A stretch of 64,000 nt of DNA from Coregonus clupeaformis (GCF_020615455.1 NC_059202.1:34898074-34962073), one strand, 5' to 3'; counted from the first letter of the stretch, positions 22,971-34,788 are shown. The notes: a model not told the origin generated them from the letters alone. Numbers and translations are program-made.

Positions 22971-24252
22971 CAGTGCCTTCAGAAAGTATTAATGCCCCCT
23001 TGATGTAATCCTCATTTTGTTGTTACAGCCTGAATTCAAAATGGATTAAATATATGTTTTTTTCACCCATCTACACACAATACCTCATAATGACAAAGTG
23101 AAAACATGTTTTTAGAAATTTGGGGAAATGAAATACAGAAATATCAAAGTATTCACACCCCTCAATACTTTGTAGAAGCACCTTTGGCAGCGATTACAGC
23201 TGTGAGTCTTTCTGGTTGATTGTGCAACATTTGCCCAGTATTCTTTTCAAAATACTTTAGGCTCTGTCAAATTGGTAGTTGATCATTGCTAGACAACAGG
23301 TCTTGCCATAGATTTTCAAGCTGATTTAAGAATACTGTTACTCGGCCACTCAGGAACATTCACTGTCTTCTTGGTAAGCATCTCCAGTGTAGATTTGACC
23401 TTGTGTCTTAGGTTATTGTCCTGCTGAAAGGTGAATTATTCTCCCAGTGTCTGATGGAAAGCAGACTGAACCAGGTTTTCCTCTAGGATTTTGCCTGTGC
23501 TTAGCTCCATTCAGTTAATTTTTTTATCCTGAAAAACTCCCCAGTCCTTAACGATTACAAGCATACCCATAACATGATGCAGCCACCACTATACTTGAAA
23601 ATATGGAGAGCGGTACTCAGTAATGTGTTGTATTGGATTTTCTCCAAACATAACACTTTGTATTCAGGACAAAAAGTTAACGGCTTTGCCACATTTTTTG
23701 CAGTATTACTTTACTGCCTTGTGGCAAACAGGATGCATGTTTTGGAATATTTTTATTCTGTACAAGCTTCCTTCTTTTCACTCTGTCAATTAGGTTAGTA
23801 TTGTGGAGTAACTACAATGTTGTTGATCCATCCTCCGTTTTCTCCTTTCACAGCCACTAAACTCTGTAACTGTTTTAAAGTCACCATTGGCCTCATGGTG
23901 AAATCCCTGAGTGGTTTCCTTCCTCTCCGGCAACTGAGTTAGGAAAGACGCCTGTATCTTTGTAGTGACTGGGTGTATTGGTACACCATCCAAAGTGTGA
24001 TTAATAACTTCACCATACTCAAAGGGATATTGAATGTCTACTTTTTTTAACCCATCTACCAATAGGTGCCCTACTTTGCGAGGCATTGGAAAACCTCCCA
24101 GGTCTTTGTGGTTGAATCTGTGTTTGAAATTCACTGCTCGACTGAGGGACCTTACAGATAATTGTATGTGTGGGGTACAGAGATGAAGTAGTCATTCAAA
24201 AATCATGTTAAACACTATTATTGCACACAGAGTGAGTCCATGCAACATATTA
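22971..24252. mobile_element. Degenerate Tc1-like element K, left part
   Basis: Begins CAGTGCCTTCAGAAAGTATT after TA (22969-22970). The other end, ACTTTCTGAAGGCACTG, is at 26109, after the nested Tc1 at 24253-25859. The minus-strand frame 24134-23790 is open for 114 codons but shows no transposase motif I can name. Related copies occupy 62690-64000. Confidence 0.75.
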
Positions 24253-25859
24253 CAGTGGGGAGAACAAGTATTTGATACACTGCCGATTTTGCAGGTTTTC
24301 CTACTTACAAAGCATGTAGAGGTCTGTAATTTTTATCATAGGGACACTTCAACTGTGAGAGACGGAATCTAAAACAAAAATCCAGAAAATCACATTGTAT
24401 GATTTTTAAGTAATTAATTTGCTTTTTATTGCATGACATAAGTATTTGATCACCTACCAACCAGTAAGAATTCCGGCTCTCACAGACCTGTTAGTTTTTC
24501 TTTAAGAAGCCCTCCTGTTCTCCACTCATTCCCTGTATTAACTGCACCTGTTTGAACTCGTTACCTGTATAAAAGACACCTGTCCACACACTCAATCAAA
24601 CAGACTCCAACCTCTCCACAATGGCCAAGACCAGAGCGCTGCGTAAGGACATCAGGGTTAAAATTGTAGACCTGCACAAGGCTTGGATGGGCTACAGGAC
24701 AATAGGCAAGCAGCTTGGTGAGAAGGCAACAACTATTGGCGCAATTATTAGAAAATGGAAGAAGTTCAAGATGACGGTCAATCACCCTCGGTCTGGGGCT
24801 CCATGCAAGTTCTCACCTCATGGGGCATCAATGATCATGAGGAAGGTGAGGGATCAGCCCAGAACTACACGGCAGGACCTGGTCAATGACCTGAAGAGAG
24901 CTGGGACCACAGTCTCAAAGAAAACCATTAGTAACACACTACGCCGTCATGGATTAAAATCCTGCAGCGCACGCAAGGTCCCCCTGCTCAAGCCAGCGCA
25001 TGTCCAGGCCCGTCTGAAGTTTGCCAATGACCATCTGGATGATCCAGAGGAGGAATGGGAGAAGGTCATGTGGTCTGATGAGACAAAAATATAGCTTTTT
25101 GGTCTAAACTCCACTCGCCGTGTTTGGAGGAAGAAGAAGGATGAGTACAACCCCAAGAACACCATCCCAACCGTGAAGCATGGAGGTGGAAAAATCATTA
25201 TTTGGGGATGCTTTTCTGCAAAGGGGACAGGACGACTGCACCGTATTGAGGGGAGGATGGAAGGGGCCATGTATCGCAAGATCTTGGCCAACAACCTCCT
25301 TCCCTCAATAAGAGCATTGAAGATGGGTCGTGGCTGGGTCTTCCAGCATGACAACGACCCGAAACACACAGCCAGGGCAACTAAGGAGAAGCTCCGTAAG
25401 AAGCATCTCAAGGTCCTGGAGTGGCCTAGCCAGTCTCCAGACCTGACCCCAATAGAAAATCTTTGGAGGGAGCTGAAAGTCCGTATTGCCCAGCGACAGC
25501 CCCGAAACCTGAAGGATCTGGAGAAGGTCTGTATGGAGGAGTGGGCCAAAATCCCTGCTGCAGTGTGTGCAAACCTGGTCAAGACCTACAGGAAACGTAT
25601 GATCTCTGTAATTGCAAACAAAGGTTTCTGTACCAAATATTAAGTTCTGCTTTTCTGATGTATCAAATACTTATGTCATGCAATAAAAAGCAAATGAATT
25701 ACTTAAAAATCATACAATGTGATTTTTTGGATTTTTGTTTTAGATTCCATCTCTCACAGTTGAAGTGTACCTATGATAAAAATTACAGACCTCTACATGC
25801 TTTGTAAGTAGGAAAACCTGCAAAATCGGCAGTGTATCAAATACTTGTTCTCCCCACTG
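24253..25859 (+). mobile_element. Tc1/mariner element, family G, nearly intact, nested in element K
   Basis: A 1607 bp element with CAGTGGGGAGAACAAGTATT termini and TA on both sides (24251-24252, 25860-25861), inserted in element K. The transposase starts at ATG 24621 and runs in a single frame to the stop at 25641-25643, a 340-residue length typical of Tc1. The only break is an in-frame TAG at 25092-25094, shortly after WSDETKI. Motifs: helix-turn-helix (YRTIGKQLGEKATTIGAI), WSDET, QHDNDPKHT, and DLTPIENLW with the catalytic E retained. It is the least damaged transposon gene in the window. Confidence 0.94.
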
Positions 25860-26109
25860 TATGTGATTTGTTAAGCACATTTTTACTCCTGAACTTATTT
25901 AGGCTTGCCATGGCAAAGGGGTTGAATACTTATTGACTCAAGACATATCAGCTTTTCTTTTGTAATTATTTTGTAAAAATATCAGAAAACATAATTCCAC
26001 TTTGACATTATGGGGTATTGTGTGTAGGCCATGATAAAAAAAATCTCCGGTTGTAACACAACAAAATGTGGAAAATGTCAAAGGGTGTGAATACTTTCTG
26101 AAGGCACTG
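25860..26109. mobile_element. Degenerate Tc1-like element K, right part
   Basis: Continues element K after the nested Tc1 and ends in GTGAATACTTTCTGAAGGCACTG, complementary to its left end, followed by TA. Confidence 0.75.
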
Positions 26110-26183
26110 TACTCTCCTTAAGAAGATATACATTTTCCTTTCTTTCTGTGCCACAAAATGTTTGCACCTTTATTGTGGTAATG

Positions 26184-26226
26184 GTAATGGCTGGAGCGGA
26201 ATCAGTGAAATGGTATCCAATACATC
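26184..26226. repeat. MITE, left part (interrupted by a LINE)
   Basis: Reads AATGGCTGGAGCGGAATCAG then GGTATCCAATACATCAAAC. The complementary arm (GTGTTTGATG...CCAGCCATTATTATTAG) is at 29150-29200, beyond the antisense LINE. Confidence 0.6.
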
Positions 26227-26316
26227 AAACAAATCACATTTTATTTGTCACATGCATCGAATACAATAGGTGTAGACCTTACAGTGAAATGCGTACTTAC
26301 AAGCCCTTAACCAACA
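26227..26316 (-). mobile_element. LINE family A copy, 3' tail (antisense)
   Basis: The reverse complement carries the family A tail (TTAAGGGCTTGTAAGTACGC, ATTTCACTGTAAGG, ATGTGACAAATAAAATGTG), as at 10040-10110. It continues at 27384 after a Tc1 insertion. Confidence 0.8.
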
Positions 26317-27383
26317 ATGCAGACTCTTGGTTCTCTCAACCAGCTTCACCTGGAATGCTTTTCCAACAGTCTTGAAGGAGTTCCCACATATGCTGAGCAA
26401 TTGTTGGCTGCTTTTCCTTCACTCTGCTGTCCGACTCATCCCAAACCATATCAATTGGGATCAGGTCGGGGATTGTGGAGGTCAGGTCATCTGATGCAGC
26501 ATTCCATCACTCTCCTTCTTGGTAACATAGCCCTTACACAGCCTGGAGGTGTGTTGGGTCATTGTCCTGTTGAAAAACAAATGTTAGTCCCACTAAGCCC
26601 AAACCAGATGGGATGGCGTATCACTGCAGAATGCTGTGGTAGCCATACTGGTTAAGTGTGCCTTGAATTCTACATAAATATCAGACAGTGTCACCAGCAC
26701 AGGACCCCCACACCATAACACCTCCTCCATGCTTTACGGTGGGAACTACACATGTGGAGATCATTCATTCACCCACACGCGACTCACAAAGCCACGGCGG
26801 TTGGAAACAAAAATCTCCAATTTGGACTCCAGAACAAAGGACACATTTCCACCGGTCTAATGTCCATTGCTCGTGTTTCTTGGCGCAAGCAAGTCTCTTC
26901 TTCTTATTGGTGTCCTTTAGTAGTGGTTTCTTTGCAGCAATTTGACCATGAAGGCTGATTCACACAGTCTCCTCTGAACAGTTGATATTGAGATGTGTCT
27001 GTTACTTGAACTCTGTGAAGCATTTATTTGGGCTGCAATTTCTGAGGCTGGTATCTTTAATGAATTTATCCTCTGCAGTAGAGGTAACTATGGGTCTTCC
27101 ATTCCTGTGGCGGTCCTCATGAGAGACAGTTTCATCATAGCGCTTGATGGTTCTTGCGACTGCACTTGAAGAAACTTTCAAAGTTCTTGAAATGTTCCGT
27201 AATGACTGACCTTCATGGCTTAAAGTAATGATGGACTGTTGTTTCTCTTTGCCTATCTGAGCTGTTCTTGCCATAATATGGACTTGGTCTTTTACCAAAT
27301 AGGGCTATCTTCTGTATAAATTGTAAAAATAAAGAAAAACCCTTGAATGAGTAGGTGTGTCCAAACTTTTTACTGGTAGTGTA
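26317..27383 (-). mobile_element. Tc1/mariner element, family J, truncated, nested in a LINE
   Basis: The outer end at 27383 is the inverted repeat ACTTTTTACTGGTAGTGTA. The minus-strand frame from 27298 has the helix-turn-helix block (HEGQSLRNISRTLKVSSSAV) and an RNGRP linker; beyond 27002 the catalytic half is out of frame and degraded. The opposite inverted repeat is missing at 26317, where it joins the LINE tail directly. Confidence 0.82.
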
Positions 27384-29139
27384 TATGTAGGTAGAGTTAA
27401 AGAGACTATGCATAGATAATAAACAGAGAGTAGCAGCAGCGTAAAATAGGCCGGGTAGCCATTTGATTAGCTGTTAAGGAGTCTTATGGCTTGGGGGTAG
27501 AAGCTGTTAAGAACCCTTTTGGACCTAGACTTTAGGGCCTTCCTCTGACACCGCCTGGTATAGAGGTCCTGGATGGCAGGAAGCTTATGTACTGTGATGT
27601 ACTTGGCCATACGCGCTACCCTCTGTAGTGCCTTGCGGTCGGAGGAATGGGGGCGTGCTCGGTCCTCCTTTTCCTGTATTCCACAATCATCTCCTTTTTC
27701 TTGACCACGTTGAGGGAGAGGTTGTTATCCTGGCACCACACGGCCAGGTCTCTGACCTCCTCCCTATAGGCTGTCTCATCGTTGTCGGTGATCAGGCCTA
27801 CCACTGTTGTGTCATCTGCAAACTTAATTATGATGTTGGAGTCGTATCTGGCCATGCAGTCATGGGTGAACAGGGTGTACAGGAGGGGACTAAGCATGCA
27901 CCCCTGAGGGGCCCTTGTGTTGAGGATCAGCATGGCAGATGTGTTGTTACCTACCCTTACCACCTGGGGGCGGCCAGTCAGGAAGTCCAGGATCCAGTTG
28001 CAGAGGGAGGTGTTTAGTCCCAGGGTCCTTTGCTTAGTGATGAGCTTTGAGGGCACTATGGTGTTGAACGCTGAGCTGTAGTCAATAAATAGCATTCTCA
28101 CGTAGGTGTTCCTTTTGTCCAGGTGTGAAGGGCAGTGTGGAGTGCAATACATATTGCATCATCTGTGGATCTGTTGGGGAGGTATGCAAATTGCAGTGGG
28201 TCTAGGGTTTCTGGGATAATGGTGTTGATGTGAGCCATGACCAGCCTTTCAAAGCACTTCATGGCTACAGACGTGAGTGCTACTGGTCTGTAGTCATTTA
28301 GGCAGGTTACCTTAGTGTTCTTGGGCACAGAGACTATGGTGGTCTGCTTGAAACATGTTGGTATTACAGACTCAGTCAGGGACAGGTTGAAAATGTCAGT
28401 GAAGACACTTGCCAGTTGGTCAGCGCATGCTCAGAGTACACGTCCTGGTAATCCGTCTGGCCCTGCGGCCTTGTGAATGTTGACCTGTTTAAAGGTCTTA
28501 CTCACATCGGCTACGGAGAGCGTGATCACACAGTCGTCCGGAACAGCTGATGCTCTCATGCATGCTTCAGTGTTGCTTGCCTCGAAGCGAGCATAGAAGT
28601 AATTTAGCTCGTCTGGTAGGCTCGTGACACTGGGCAGCTCGCGGCTGTGCTTCCCCTTGTAGTCTGTAATAGTTTGCAGGCCCTGCCAAATCCAACGAGC
28701 GTTGGAGCCGGTGTAGTACGATTCAATCTTAGTCCTTTATTGATGCTTTGCCTGTTTGATGGTTCGTCGGAGGGCATATCAGGATTTATTGTAAGCGTCC
28801 GGGTTAGAGTCCCTCTCCTTGAAAGCGGCAGCTCTACCCTTTAGCTCTGTGCGGATGTTGCCTGTAATCCATGGCTTCTGGTTGGGGTATGTACGTACGG
28901 TCACTGTGGGAACAACGTCATCGATGCACTTACTGATGAAGCCAGTGACTGATGTGGTGTACTCCTAATTGCCACCGGAAGAATCCCGAAACATATTCCA
29001 GTCTGTTCTAACAAAACAGTCCTGTAGCTTAGTATCTGCGTCATCTGACCACTTCTTTATTGACAGAGTCACTGGTGCTTCCTGCTTTAGTTTTCGCTTG
29101 TATGCAGGAATCAGAATAGAATTATGGTCAGATTTGCCA
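27384..29139 (-). mobile_element. LINE family A copy, RT and endonuclease remnants (antisense)
   Basis: Antisense counterpart of 6800-10130. RT blocks are in frames 28328-28098 (CLNDYRPVALTSVAMKCFER) and 28152-27616 (FIDYSSAFNTIVPSK, PQGCMLSPLLYTLF, FADDTTVVG). Endonuclease-linker blocks lie at 29165-28965 and degraded sequence at 28400-28960. Several stops and frameshifts. It ends at 29139 against MITE sequence, so it is 5' truncated within the endonuclease. Confidence 0.85.
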
Positions 29140-29225
29140 AATGGTTTCCATGTGTTTGATGTCATTCCATTTGTGCTGTTCCAGCCATTATTATTAGTAG
29201 TCCTCCCCTCAGCAGCCTCCTGTGG
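29140..29225. repeat. MITE, right part after the LINE
   Basis: Carries CATGTGTTTGATGTCATTCC and CTGTTCCAGCCATTATTATT, then CCTCAGCAGCCTCCTGTGG. It pairs with the left part at 26184-26226. Confidence 0.6.
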
Positions 29226-30210
29226 TTTGCATATACTGGTAAAGTTACCAGGTTGTTAGTAGGGCTGCACGATATGGGCAAAAAAATCATATTGGGATTT
29301 TTCAACCAAAGATTGCGGTTTGACTTGCGATATACACTGAGTGTACAAAACATTAAGAACACCTTCCTAATATTGTGTTGCATTCCCACTTTTGCCCTCA
29401 GAATAGCCTCAATTCTTCGGGGCAGAGTATGTGAGCGGAGAGGAGCTGGAGCGCGAGCGGAGATGGAGCGTGCCCAATTTGACCGGAGCGGCGGACTTCT
29501 CATCCACTCCAATTTTGCTCCAGTAGCGCTCACTTCACGAGCTCAGGGCATGCCTGCCCTAGCATGCATTTTTAGTCTACTTGTGTGCTGCTATAGCCTC
29601 TTGCTTTAGCTACTGTCATGAGTTCGCTAAATATTTTCAGAAAGAAACTGATAAAACACACAGGTGCTAAATCAAGGTGACTTACAAAGATGAGGACCAA
29701 GCACAAGAGAGGGAGTGCGGTGATGTAGTGTCCACAACTAAAGAATAATTGTGGAATCTGAAAAGACACTTATCCCAAAAGCACTTACTACGTGCACATG
29801 CTAAAAGAAAGGAACGAGGTGAGTAGATAACTAAGTGTGTCATTGTAGCAAAGTATTTATAAACATAAAATCTGATCTCTTAAATATTTCATTCATTTTC
29901 GTTCTATTATCTATACAATAGGCCATAATTGATTTAGGCCCAATAGGCCTGTCATATTCCCACGTTCAAGGAGCTTTCCGTTTTGATTGGGCTATTTTGC
30001 CTAAAAACCTTTAGGCCTATCTATAGAAAAAAAAAAAAAAACTCTGCATCTCTGCCCAGCCTGGCAATAGTGGCCAATTGGGTGTTTAGCATCCCCAGTG
30101 GCTCTGCAAGTGTGGAGTGGATATTCTTTGCTGCTGGACGGCTCTCCAGGCACCATCTCATGAGCCTGAAGCCACAGACTGGCCAAACTCATGTTTCTAA
30201 ATGAATTCTA
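29226..30210 (+). pseudogene. hAT transposase remnant (BED finger and C-terminal dimerisation domain)
   Basis: Two parts of a hAT transposase are recognisable on the plus strand. Around 29752-29820 the reading WNLKRHLSQKHLLRAHAKRK is the C-terminal half of a BED zinc finger. At 30040-30200 the reading VANWVFSIPSGSASVEWIFF, followed by AAGR and MSLKPQT, is the conserved hAT C-terminal dimerisation block. The catalytic core between them is deleted (about 200 bases separate the two). The N-terminus is in a different frame with a stop. Inverted repeats were not located. Confidence 0.7.
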
Positions 30211-30785
30211 AAAATGAATTCAAAGGCACTAATAAGTCATTTTTTGTTTAATTTGTATTTCTTTCTGAGTAAGTCATAGCCGATATGCGCAATTTATAAA
30301 GTCTAGAAGGATTTAATACAACTGGTAGCAACCTGTATTAGAGCCAACATTTGCTTTGCCCTAGCTAGTGCATTTAGCTAAATGGCATTTACTGTAGCTA
30401 GCCAGCTTGCTAATTAGCGATTAGCATTAGTGAATAGCATTATTTTAGGCACTGGTTGTAACACTGTAGTTAGCCCACACTAGTAGGATTTGGTGGAGCT
30501 GGGCAGTGTTGGGGAGTTAATGATTAAATTGTTGTTCTTAAGGCTTCAGATGGTTAATATAGTTAAAAATAATATTTTTTGCTCTTGATGAAGTACCATT
30601 TGCTCATTACCGTAACATGAATCTCATTACCGAAATGCATAATCAATGATAAAATATTCCTAGAACAATATTAAACAATTCAAAATATTTTAGCTGTGCA
30701 TAAAATGTGTCATTTGCTCTTTATATTTATATACTTTTTTATATTAATAATGGATTAAAAACATAAACAAAATAAAAAATCCAGG
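30211..30785. other. AT-rich interval, no gene supported
   Basis: Contains GCTAGC-rich sequence near 30360-30420 and CTCATTACCGTAACATGAAT near 30601, a motif shared with 19.4-19.9 kb. No coding region. Confidence 0.35.
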
Positions 30786-30789
30786 TTAT

Positions 30790-31199
30790 TGTCACGGATT
30801 CTGCCGAGACTGCTCCTCCTCCTGGTTCGGGCAGGCTTCGGCGTTCGCCGTCCCCGGAGTACTAGCTGCCACCGCTCTATGTTTCGTTATTTGATTGCTT
30901 TTGTCTGTCTGTTACACCTGTGTCCATTTGTGTGTTGATTACGTGTCTTATAAGTTCCTTGTTTTTGCACTAGACTGATTGTGTGTTGTTATTGCTGCCA
31001 CTTTGTCAGAGCTACGTGTTTGCACTCTGTTTTGTTTCGTGTTTAGTGTTTACGCGTGTGCGTAATTTTCCCTCGCCTCTTGGTGTTATTCGAGGTCGGG
31101 TTTTTTCCTCATAATCATTAGACTATTAAAGTCTGTTGGACTTAACCTCTGTGTCCTGCGCCTGACTCCTCCACCACATCCACATCGGTTCAAGTGACA
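30790..31199 (+). mobile_element. Solo LTR with 5 bp target duplication
   Basis: A 410 bp LTR beginning TGTCACGGATTCTG and ending CAAGTGACA, flanked by perfect GTTAT copies (30785-30789, 31200-31204). The ends TGTCAC and GTGACA form a 6 bp inverted repeat. ATTAAA near 31122 could serve as the polyadenylation signal if the LTR reads on the plus strand. The 5 bp duplication and size fit a Ty3/Gypsy-type LTR retrotransposon. No internal region remains. Confidence 0.88.
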
Positions 31200-31371
31200 G
31201 TTATGAACATACCACATGAGATAACTGATTAAAATGAAAAGATAATTCAAATCAAAATGTCATTTTTTATGAAATATTGTTGTAATAACTATCCTGTATC
31301 TTAGGAAATACATATTTTTTGCAAAATGTTCAACTTGCTATGTTTTCCTTCTAACTTTACAAGTGTTACGG

Positions 31372-31559
31372 TAGCATTTCTCAAACTCGGTCCTGGGGAC
31401 CCCAAGGGGTGCACGTTTTCGTTTTTGACCTAGCACTACACAGCTGATTCAAATAATCAACGCTTGATGATGAGTTCATTATTTGAATAAGCTGTGTAGT
31501 GCTAAAAACCAAAACGTGCACCCCCATGGGGTCCCCAGGACCGAGTTTGGGAAACGCTG
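31372..31559. mobile_element. hAT-type palindromic MITE, second family
   Basis: A 188 bp foldback. The arms TTTCTCAAACTCGGTCCTGG and CCAGGACCGAGTTTGGGAAA are complementary with one or two changes, and an inner pair (GTGCACGTTTT / AAAACGTGCAC) extends the stem. It is flanked by TGTTACGG (31364-31371) and TATTACGG (31560-31567), an 8 bp duplication with one mismatch. The right terminus CAGCG (read inward) fits hAT. Confidence 0.88.
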
Positions 31560-31749
31560 TATTACGGTAATAGATTTTGTAGTGCATGGTCTTGGAAAAT
31601 GTGTAAAAAGTCATTAAATCTGAAAAGTTAATATGATTAATTTAACATAGACCATTTGAGATGATATTTTATCCATTACAAAATAAGAAGAAACATATGT
31701 TTGTCTTTTCAAAATTTACCAAGAGTAATACCAAGTTCGTGAAAATCTC

Positions 31750-32575
31750 CCCAATACTATAATAACTATGTGAGAATGCTGTTCATAGACTACAGCTCAG
31801 TGTTCAACACCATAGTCCCCTCCAAGCTCATCACCAAGCTGGGGACCCTGGGACTGAACACCTCCCTCTGCAACTGGATCCTGGACTTCCTGATGGGCCG
31901 GCCTCCAGGTGGTGAGGGTAGGCAACAACACCTCCACCACGCTGACCATCAACACGGTGGCCGCTCAGGAGTGTGTGCTTAATCCCCTCCTGTACTCTCT
32001 GTTCCCACACGACTGCATGGCCACGCACTACTCCAACACCATCAAGTTTGCTGACGACACGTGGGTGGTAGACCTGATCACCGACAGCGATGAGAGGTCA
32101 GAGACTTAGTAGTGTGGTGCCAGGACAACAACCTCTCCCTCAACGTCAGTAAGATCAAGGAGAGGGCACGACAGCGCCTCTTTCCCCTCAGGAGGCTGAA
32201 AAGATTTGGCATGGGCCCTCGGATCCTCAAAAAGTTATACAGCTGCATCTCCACTTGGTATTACAAATGAACTGCCCTCGACCGCAAAGCGCTACCGAGG
32301 TTGGTGTGGACAGCCCAGTACATCACTGTGGCCGAGCTCCCTGTCATCCAGGATCTCTATATCAGGCGGTGTCAGAGGATGGCCCAAAGAATTGCCAAAG
32401 ACTCCAGCCACCCAAGGCATAGACTGTTCACTCTGCTACCATATGGCAAACGGTACCGGAGCATTGGCTCTCGGACCAACAGGCTCCGAGACAGTTACCC
32501 CCAAGCCATAAGACTGCTAAATAGTTAATTAAATGGTTAGCCGGACTATCTGACCAGACCCATTCTTGCACGGAC
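31750..32575 (+). mobile_element. LINE family A fragment, RT to C-terminus
   Basis: Starts inside RT motif A (MLFIDYSSVFNTIVPSK) and runs through degraded motif B and motif C (FADDTWVV near 32047) to the C-terminal end ...RLLNS at 32528, with an internal deletion near 32150-32250. Frames shift several times. Truncated at both ends. Confidence 0.82.
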
Positions 32576-34433
32576 TATGTAAAATCTGGACCCCTACAAA
32601 TCAGCTGGGCTAGACAATCTGGACCCTTTCTTTCTAAAATTAGCCGCCGAATTTGTCACAACCCCTATTACTAGCCTGTTCAACCTCTCTTTCGTATAGT
32701 CTGAGATCCCCAGAGATTGGAAAGCTGCCGCGGTCATCCCCCTCTTCAAAGGGGGTGACACTCTAGATCCAAACTGTTACAGACCTATATCCATCCTGCC
32801 CTGCCTTTCGAAAGCTTTTGAAAGCCAAGTTAACAAACAGATCACCGACCATTTCGAATCTCACCGGACCTTCTCCGCTATGCAATCCGGTTTCCGAGCT
32901 GGTCATAGGTGTACCTCAACCACGCTCAAGGTTCTAAACGATATCATAACCGCGATCGATAAAAGACATGACTGTGCAGCCGTCTTCATCGACCTGGCCA
33001 TGGCTTTCGACTGTCAATCACCGCATTCTTATTGGCAGACTAAATTGCCTTGGTTTCTCAAATGACTGCCTCGCCTGGTTCACCAACTACTTCTCAGATA
33101 GAGTTCAATGTGTCAAATCGGAGGGCCTGTTGTCTGGACCTCTGGCAGTCTCTATTCTCTGTGTTTATCAATGATGTCGCTCTTGCTGCTGGTGACTCTC
33201 AGATCCACCTCTACGCAGACGACACCATTTTGTATACATCTGGCCCTTCATTGGACACTGTGTTAACAAACCTCCAAACGAGCTTCAATGCCATACAACA
33301 CTCCTTCTGTAGCCTCCAACTGCTCTTAAACACTAGTAAAACTAAATGCATGCTCTTCAATCGAACGCTGCTTGCACCCGCCCGCTAGACTAGAATCACT
33401 ACTCTCGGCGGGTCTAACTTAGAATATGTGGACAACTACAAATACCTAGGTGTCTGGTTAGACTGTAAACTCTCCTTCCAGACTCGCATTAAGCATCTCC
33501 AATCCAAAGTTAAATCTAGAATCGGCTTCCTATTTCGCAACAAAGCCTCCTTCACTCATGCTGCCAAACATGCCCTCGTAAAACTGACTATCCTACCGAT
33601 CCTTAACTTCGGCGATGTCATTTACAAAATAGCCTCCAACACTCTACTCAGCAAATTGGATGTAGTCTATCACAGTGCCATCCGTTTTGTCACCAAAGCC
33701 CCATGTACTACCCACCATTGTGACCTGTACGCTCTCATTGGCTGGCCCGCACTACATATTTGTTGCCAAACCCACTGGCTCCAGGTCATCTATAAATCAC
33801 TGCTAGGCAAATCCCCTCCTTATCTTAGCTCATTGGTCACAATAGCAACACCCACCCGTAGTATGCACTCCAGCAGGTATACCTCACTGGTCATCCCCAA
33901 AGCCAACACCTCCTTTGGCCGCCATTCATTCCAGTTCTCTGCTGCCAATGAATGGAATGAACTGCAAAAATCTCTGAAGCTGGAGACTCTTATCTCCCTC
34001 ACTAACTTTAAGCATCAGTTGTCAGAGCAGCTTACCAATCACTGCACCTGTACACAGCCCATCTGTAATTAGCCCACCCAACTACCTCATCCCCATATTG
34101 TTATTTACATTGTTATTTATTTTGCTCATTTGCACCCCAGTATTTCTATTTGCACATCATCTTCTGCACATCTATCACTCCAGTGTTAATACTAAATTGT
34201 AATTATTTTGCACAATGGCCTATTTATTGCCTTACTTACTATATTTGCACACACTGTATATAGATTTTCTATTGTGTTATTGACTGTACGTTTTGTTTTT
34301 GTTTATTCCATATGTAACTCTGTGTTGTTGTTGTTTTTATCGCACTGCTTTGCTTTATCTTGGCCAGGTCGCAGTTGTAAATGAGAACTTGTTCTCAACT
34401 GGCTTACCTGGTTAAATAAAGGTCAAATAAAAA
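32576..34433 (+). mobile_element. LINE family B, copy 2: RT and 3' end
   Basis: Begins in the RT N-terminal region (SAGLDNLDPFF, then CYRPISILPCLSKAFE near 32780), with a stop near 32698. Motif A region is AVFIDLAMAFD (about 32980). From 33089 it matches copy 1 (766-2087) closely, including the same 38-base deletion that removes RT motif B. YADD is at about 33214. The frame 33428-34072 is open to the end of the RT-associated region. The 3' tail is CTGGTTAAATAAAGGTCAAA. The 5' part is truncated. Confidence 0.87.
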
Positions 34434-34680
34434 AATAGCTTAACGCTGTTCACAGCGTGGTAGCCAGGGCACCAAAACAGCGGAGAAGTTGAGCATCGCG
34501 CTTCAACGCTCTTAGTTGTTGCGGAAGTTGACCCACTATGCTGTATACTTTCTGCATCTACGCAATATCGCTGAGTCTACCTTTAATCAGGTACCCAAAA
34601 CTATGATTGACTCACAAAGTAAATATGCTAGTAACATGAATAATTGGTCATTAGAAAACATTTCTTCTAACATTACATAA
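34434..34680. other. Intergenic, downstream of ndufa7
   Basis: AT-rich sequence between the LINE 3' end and the ndufa7 polyadenylation signal. Nothing recognised. Confidence 0.4.
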
Positions 34681-34686
34681 TTTATT
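34681..34686 (-). promoter_or_regulatory. Candidate polyadenylation signal of ndufa7
   Basis: TTTATT on the plus strand reads AATAAA on the minus strand, about 103 bases past the ndufa7 stop codon, a normal position for a short vertebrate 3' UTR. Confidence 0.6.
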
Positions 34687-34788
34687 AACAATTTAATATT
34701 TTACAAGATTTCAACTATAGGGATAGCAACATTGTGCTCTGCTGTCAGACCTACAGAAAGTCAGGAAAAATAAACCATTTGTTGTTGT

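Noticed and set aside
23790..24134. 114-codon minus-strand protein in element K
   Set aside because: No transposase motif or known domain. The same region is broken in the copy near 63800-64000.
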